This document shows positions 5,850-8,331 of a stretch of DNA of 8,331 nt, piece by piece. Source of the DNA: Alphaproteobacteria bacterium (GTDB lineage: Bacteria; Pseudomonadota; Alphaproteobacteria; Rickettsiales; UBA6187). Within the stretch, counting starts at the first letter, position 1. Every line of letters begins with the position of its first letter. The notes beneath the pieces were generated by a model that made no database searches, was not told the DNA's origin, and saw only the letters and a list, made by a program, of their open reading frames with translations. The stretch spans positions 1-8,331 of the forward strand of contig JAJRPW010000066.1 in the NCBI GenBank assembly GCA_024280585.1. Reading direction: 5' to 3'. The position numbers were made by a program, and so were the translations under genes.

Positions 5850-6687
5850 ACCGCTTTTCATCCGCGAGATAAACCCCTAACACCTTGACTTTCTGACAGA
5901 AAAAACCTAACTCCTCGATCGCAAGCTGGACATTCCTTTCTTCCGGATGCCCCTCAAAGCTAATGAAGAATTGTGCAGTTTTCGATGTTCCACCGGGAAT
6001 ATAACTCTCAACTTTCAGCATATTCACATGATTCGTGGCAAATCCACCGAGCGATTTATACAACGCAGCCGGAATATTTCGCGCAGTAAAAAGCAGACTC
6101 GTAATTACCCTCCCATCCTTCAAAGACGGATCAAGCGGCTCTTTTGACATGGCCACAAAAATCGTCGTATTATCGTCATGATCCTCAAAATTTTCCTGCA
6201 AAACCTCCAAGCCATAAAGCTCCGCAGCAAGCTTTGATGCTAATGCCGCCTTACTTTTGTCATCCTCTTTGGCAACAAATTCCGCCGCCAAAGCCGTATT
6301 TGCATAATCAAATTGCTTCACGCCCTCCAGTTTTTTTAGGTTTTCTTCACATTGCATCAACGCCTGCGGATGTGAATAAACCTCCGTTACATCGGCAATT
6401 TTAGCCCCTTTTGGCGCAAGCAAGCAATGCTCAATCCGCTGAAAATACTCGCCAACAATGCATAATTTAGTCATCGGCAATAGATTATGAATCTCCGCAA
6501 CCCGCCCTGCCCTGGTGTTTTCAATCGGAATCATGCATAATTCCGCCTCATCATTCTCAACCGCCTGCATCGCCTCCGAAAACGAATGAAACGCAATTGT
6601 GTCCATATACGGATAAGCCTGCCTGCAAGCCATATCCGAGTGTGCACCGGCGACTCCTTGGTATGCTATAATGTTTTTCTTAGCCAT
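5842..6687 (-). CDS. pheA: Prephenate dehydratase (monofunctional, with ACT domain)
   Basis: This 281-residue protein converts prephenate to phenylpyruvate in phenylalanine synthesis. The periplasmic-binding-protein-like catalytic domain (about 5-180) shows YQGVAGAHSDMA (9-20), IENTRAGRV (55-63) and SHPQAL (105-110). The usual N-x-TRF substrate motif reads DNTTIF (172-177), with Ile at 176 instead of the conserved Arg. The ACT regulatory domain (about 195-274) has ARNIPAALYKSLGGFATNHVNM and ESYIPGG, where phenylalanine feedback inhibition normally acts. There is no N-terminal chorismate mutase, so that activity must come from another gene. The ATG at 6687 is supported by the immediate MAKKNIIAYQG start; the SD is weak (AAGG 13 nt away). 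It converges on tyrA and diverges from the DAHP synthase gene across 73 bp. Confidence 0.94.
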   Translation of the reverse strand: MAKKNIIAYQGVAGAHSDMACRQAYPYMDTIAFHSFSEAMQAVENDEAELCMIPIENTRAGRVAEIHNLLPMTKLCIVGEYFQRIEHCLLAPKGAKIADVTEVYSHPQALMQCEENLKKLEGVKQFDYANTALAAEFVAKEDDKSKAALASKLAAELYGLEVLQENFEDHDDNTTIFVAMSKEPLDPSLKDGRVITSLLFTARNIPAALYKSLGGFATNHVNMLKVESYIPGGTSKTAQFFISFEGHPEERNVQLAIEELGFFCQKVKVLGVYLADEKRFM

Positions 6688-6760
6688 TTTATATAAAAAA
6701 CCTTTATATTTACTTGTTAAAGTATTAGATATGTATGGCTAAATAAACTAACGAGGTTTT
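6688..6760. other. Divergent intergenic region between pheA and the DAHP synthase gene
   Basis: This 73-bp AT-rich stretch must hold start signals for two divergent aromatic-pathway genes. A GAGG (6753-6756) four nt before ATG 6761 is the ribosome-binding site for DAHP synthase. TTAGCCAT (6680-6687) and ATGGCTAA (6735-6742) form an 8-bp inverted repeat flanking the region; the left half is the pheA start codon area. I could not find a convincing -35/-10 pair on either strand, nor an attenuator-type leader peptide rich in Phe, Tyr or Trp codons. Confidence 0.5.
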
Positions 6761-8125
6761 ATGACTAGTAAAGCAAAAACTACAAATAAATGGAAAATTA
6801 ACTCCTGGAGAGCGTTGCCTGTAAAACAGCAGCCAAATTACCCAAAGGCAAAAGAGGTGAAGGATGTTGAGGCAGAACTTAGTAAAAAAGCCCCACTCGT
6901 CCAGCCGAGCGAGATAATTGAGCTGAATAAACAACTGGCAAAAGTAGCCAATGGCGAGGCTTTTTTATTACAAGGAGGCGACTGCGCCGAAAGCTTCGCT
7001 GAATTTAGCGATGAAAACTTAAAAAAATATTTCCGCGTAATGTTACAAATGACTGTCGCTTTAATGTATGGCGCCGGAAAACCTGTCGTGAAAGTCGGCC
7101 GAATCGCCGGTCAATTCGCCAAACCACGCTCTGCCGACCTTGAGGAAATAGATGGTGTAAACCTGCCCAGCTACCGCGGAGATATGGTAAACGGCATCGA
7201 ATTCACGGAAGAAGCCCGAATTCCCGACCCAAAACGCCTGATTCAGGCCTATGACCAGTCAATTGCAACACTAAACTACTTGCGTTCATTGGCGAAAGGC
7301 GGCTATGCATCGCTGCGTAATGTCAATAAATGGAACCAGGAATTCGCCTCACAATCATCACAGGGTAAATTATTCAAAAACCTGGTAGATCGAATCAATG
7401 AAAGCCTTTCATTCATGGAAGCGCTCGGGCTTAACCTTGAAAATATCAATGAAATTCAAGAGGCTGAGTTCTTTACTTCACATGAAGGATTACTATTAAA
7501 TTACGAACAGGCACTAACCCGCTTCGACGAAGAGACGGAAAAATACTACAATTGCTCCGCCCATATGCTCTGGATTGGCGACAGAACACGCTCACTGGAT
7601 GAGGCACATATCGAATTCATGCGCGGAATCGCCAACCCAATTGGCATGAAAGTCGGCCCCTCCATGCAAAAAGACGACTTAATCCGCCTGATTGACGCCC
7701 TAAATCCGGATAACATTCCGGGCAGATTAACTCTTATAACTCGTATGGGCGCTGATAAAATCGAAAAAATGCTTCCCCCATTGGTTAGAGCAGTCAAAAA
7801 GGAAGGACGTAACGTTATTTGGTCATCCGACCCGATGCATGGCAATACGATAAAATCGCCAAATGGCTATAAAACTCGACCATTTAACAAGATTTTATCC
7901 GAAGTTAAAAGCGTTTTTGACATCCATAAAGCCGAAGGAACTTACGCGGGCGGCATTCATATCGAAATGACCGGCCAAAATGTCACGGAATGCGTCGGCG
8001 GCGCGCAAGCAATTTCAGAAGTTAACCTGAAAGACCGCTACCACACACATTGCGACCCGAGATTAAACGCTACACAAAGCACAGAATTAGCGTTTTTGCT
8101 GGCTGAGGAATTGCGGAGCGAGTAA
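6761..8125 (+). CDS. aroG: 3-deoxy-7-phosphoheptulonate synthase, class II
   Basis: DAHP synthase condenses phosphoenolpyruvate with erythrose 4-phosphate, the first step of the shikimate pathway. The 454-residue protein is the plant/mycobacterial-like class II type and is full length. Blocks in order: SWRALPVKQQPNYP (15-28), LLQGGDCAESFAEF (69-82), KVGRIAGQFAKPRS (111-124), GDMVNG (140-145), EFFTSHEGLLLNYEQALTR (236-254), MLWIGDRTRSLDEAHIEF (269-286), NPIGMKVGPSM (292-302), WSSDPMHGNT (354-363), GGIHIEMTGQNVTEC (397-411) and THCDPRLNATQ (429-439). By analogy with the mycobacterial enzyme the metal ligands are C75, H360, E402 and D432, all present. The short N-terminus lacks a plastid-type extension. 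GAGG four nt before the ATG supports the start. The divergent pheA neighbour and nearby tyrA place it in an aromatic amino acid cluster. Feedback control cannot be read from sequence. Confidence 0.97.
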   Translation: MTSKAKTTNKWKINSWRALPVKQQPNYPKAKEVKDVEAELSKKAPLVQPSEIIELNKQLAKVANGEAFLLQGGDCAESFAEFSDENLKKYFRVMLQMTVALMYGAGKPVVKVGRIAGQFAKPRSADLEEIDGVNLPSYRGDMVNGIEFTEEARIPDPKRLIQAYDQSIATLNYLRSLAKGGYASLRNVNKWNQEFASQSSQGKLFKNLVDRINESLSFMEALGLNLENINEIQEAEFFTSHEGLLLNYEQALTRFDEETEKYYNCSAHMLWIGDRTRSLDEAHIEFMRGIANPIGMKVGPSMQKDDLIRLIDALNPDNIPGRLTLITRMGADKIEKMLPPLVRAVKKEGRNVIWSSDPMHGNTIKSPNGYKTRPFNKILSEVKSVFDIHKAEGTYAGGIHIEMTGQNVTECVGGAQAISEVNLKDRYHTHCDPRLNATQSTELAFLLAEELRSE

Positions 8126-8180
8126 AATACTTACCTTTAGCGACAAGTTTTAACTAACTTTTTCGTTAAGATTCTGAGTC

Positions 8181-8200
8181 ATTCCAGCGAAGGCTGGAAT
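8181..8200 (+). repeat. REP-like hairpin unit, left copy
   Basis: ATTCCAGC-GAAG-GCTGGAAT is an 8-bp perfect stem with a 4-nt loop, followed by CTAG. Units of this look are dispersed in many alphaproteobacterial genomes, which is general knowledge and was not checked here. Confidence 0.65.
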
Positions 8201-8269
8201 CTAGTACAAAAATCACAATTACCACTGTTAAGAATTTGTTTTTCTTGTATATATTATATTTAGGACTAG

Positions 8270-8289
8270 ATTCCAGCCTTCGCTGGAAT
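8270..8289 (-). repeat. REP-like hairpin unit, right copy
   Basis: This is the exact reverse complement of the unit at 8181-8200, with loop CTTC on the plus strand. The two copies face each other across the AT-rich centre, the arrangement seen in paired REP (REPIN/BIME-type) elements. Confidence 0.65.
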
Positions 8290-8331
8290 GACTCAGAATC
8301 TTAACGAAAAAGTGAGTCAAAACAATTATCC

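Larger units (their letters stand above)
8147..8323. repeat. Large palindromic element: 59-nt inverted arms around a 59-nt AT-rich centre
   Basis: The arms 8147-8205 and 8265-8323 are reverse complements with only two mismatches (8152/8318 and 8156/8314); the inner 49 bp (8157-8205 / 8265-8313) are identical. Each arm contains a smaller 8-bp hairpin (8181-8200 and 8270-8289). The centre 8206-8264 is AT-rich, with no reading frame of note. It starts 21 nt after the DAHP synthase stop and almost fills the gene-free end of the window. The form suits a miniature inverted-repeat element or a pair of REP-like units in opposite orientation. I see no clear target-site duplication and no transposase. 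Read-through RNA would fold into a very stable hairpin, so it may also act at the 3' end of the mRNA, though no T-tract follows. Confidence 0.85.

Noticed and set aside
6700..6760. Attenuator leader peptide for aromatic control
   Set aside because: The only short frames (MYG and MAK followed by stops) contain no run of Phe, Tyr or Trp codons and no terminator/antiterminator stems are visible.
6725..6934. Minus-strand hydrophobic frame over the start of DAHP synthase
   Set aside because: It overlaps the conserved N-terminus of DAHP synthase, has no SD, and its hydrophobicity follows from reading Lys-rich codons in reverse.
7546..7845. 99-codon minus-strand frame inside DAHP synthase
   Set aside because: It lies within the conserved catalytic region of the opposite gene and has no start signals.
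8147..8323. CRISPR array or intrinsic terminator as explanation of the end repeat
   Set aside because: There are only two copies, in inverted rather than direct orientation, and no T-tract follows the stem on either strand.

Overview
The window looks like chromosomal DNA from a moderately AT-rich alphaproteobacterium. This rests on protein character: an alphaproteobacterial-style GrpE C-terminus, SlyX with its PPPHY tail, a RibB whose GTP cyclohydrolase II domain has lost its zinc cysteines, a plant-like class II DAHP synthase, and a PheA whose ACT domain carries an ESYIPGG-type motif. A GC-rich palindromic unit (ATTCCAGC...GCTGGAAT) of the kind scattered through many alphaproteobacterial genomes ends the window. 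The genus cannot be fixed from sequence alone; a non-Rickettsia, Micavibrio-like lineage is a guess.

Layout. 1-324: 3' end of grpE. 436-645: slyX (+), converging on a beta-carbonic anhydrase (642-1280, -) so that both stop codons lie inside one TTAA. 1334-2080: an unrecognised small membrane protein with a long polar tail (-). 2189-4655: a tightly packed minus-strand operon read pseudopilin -> ribE -> ribBA, with TAATG stop/start fusions at both junctions, behind a near-consensus promoter at 4684-4712. 4752-5849: a long prephenate/arogenate dehydrogenase (+), divergent from the pseudopilin gene and overlapping the 3' end of pheA (5842-6687, -) by 8 bp. 6761-8125: class II DAHP synthase (+), divergent from pheA. 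8126-8331: non-coding DNA almost filled by a large inverted repeat with 59-nt arms.

Function. Two pathways dominate. Riboflavin: ribE makes riboflavin and the N-terminal half of RibBA makes the four-carbon unit. The GTP cyclohydrolase half looks dead, so a separate RibA is expected elsewhere. Aromatic amino acids: DAHP synthase commits carbon to the shikimate pathway, while PheA and TyrA are the branch enzymes to phenylalanine and tyrosine. No chorismate mutase is present. The three aromatic genes are adjacent but on alternating strands, so they are a functional cluster rather than an operon.

Least ordinary items: the terminal palindromic element, the extra C-terminal domain of TyrA (possibly a decayed duplicate of its own dimerisation domain), the pseudopilin gene heading a riboflavin operon, the Arg-to-Ile change in the TRF motif of PheA, and the orphan membrane protein. 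I see no phage, transposase, CRISPR array, toxin-antitoxin pair, tRNA or rRNA, and no clear new defence or mobile system.
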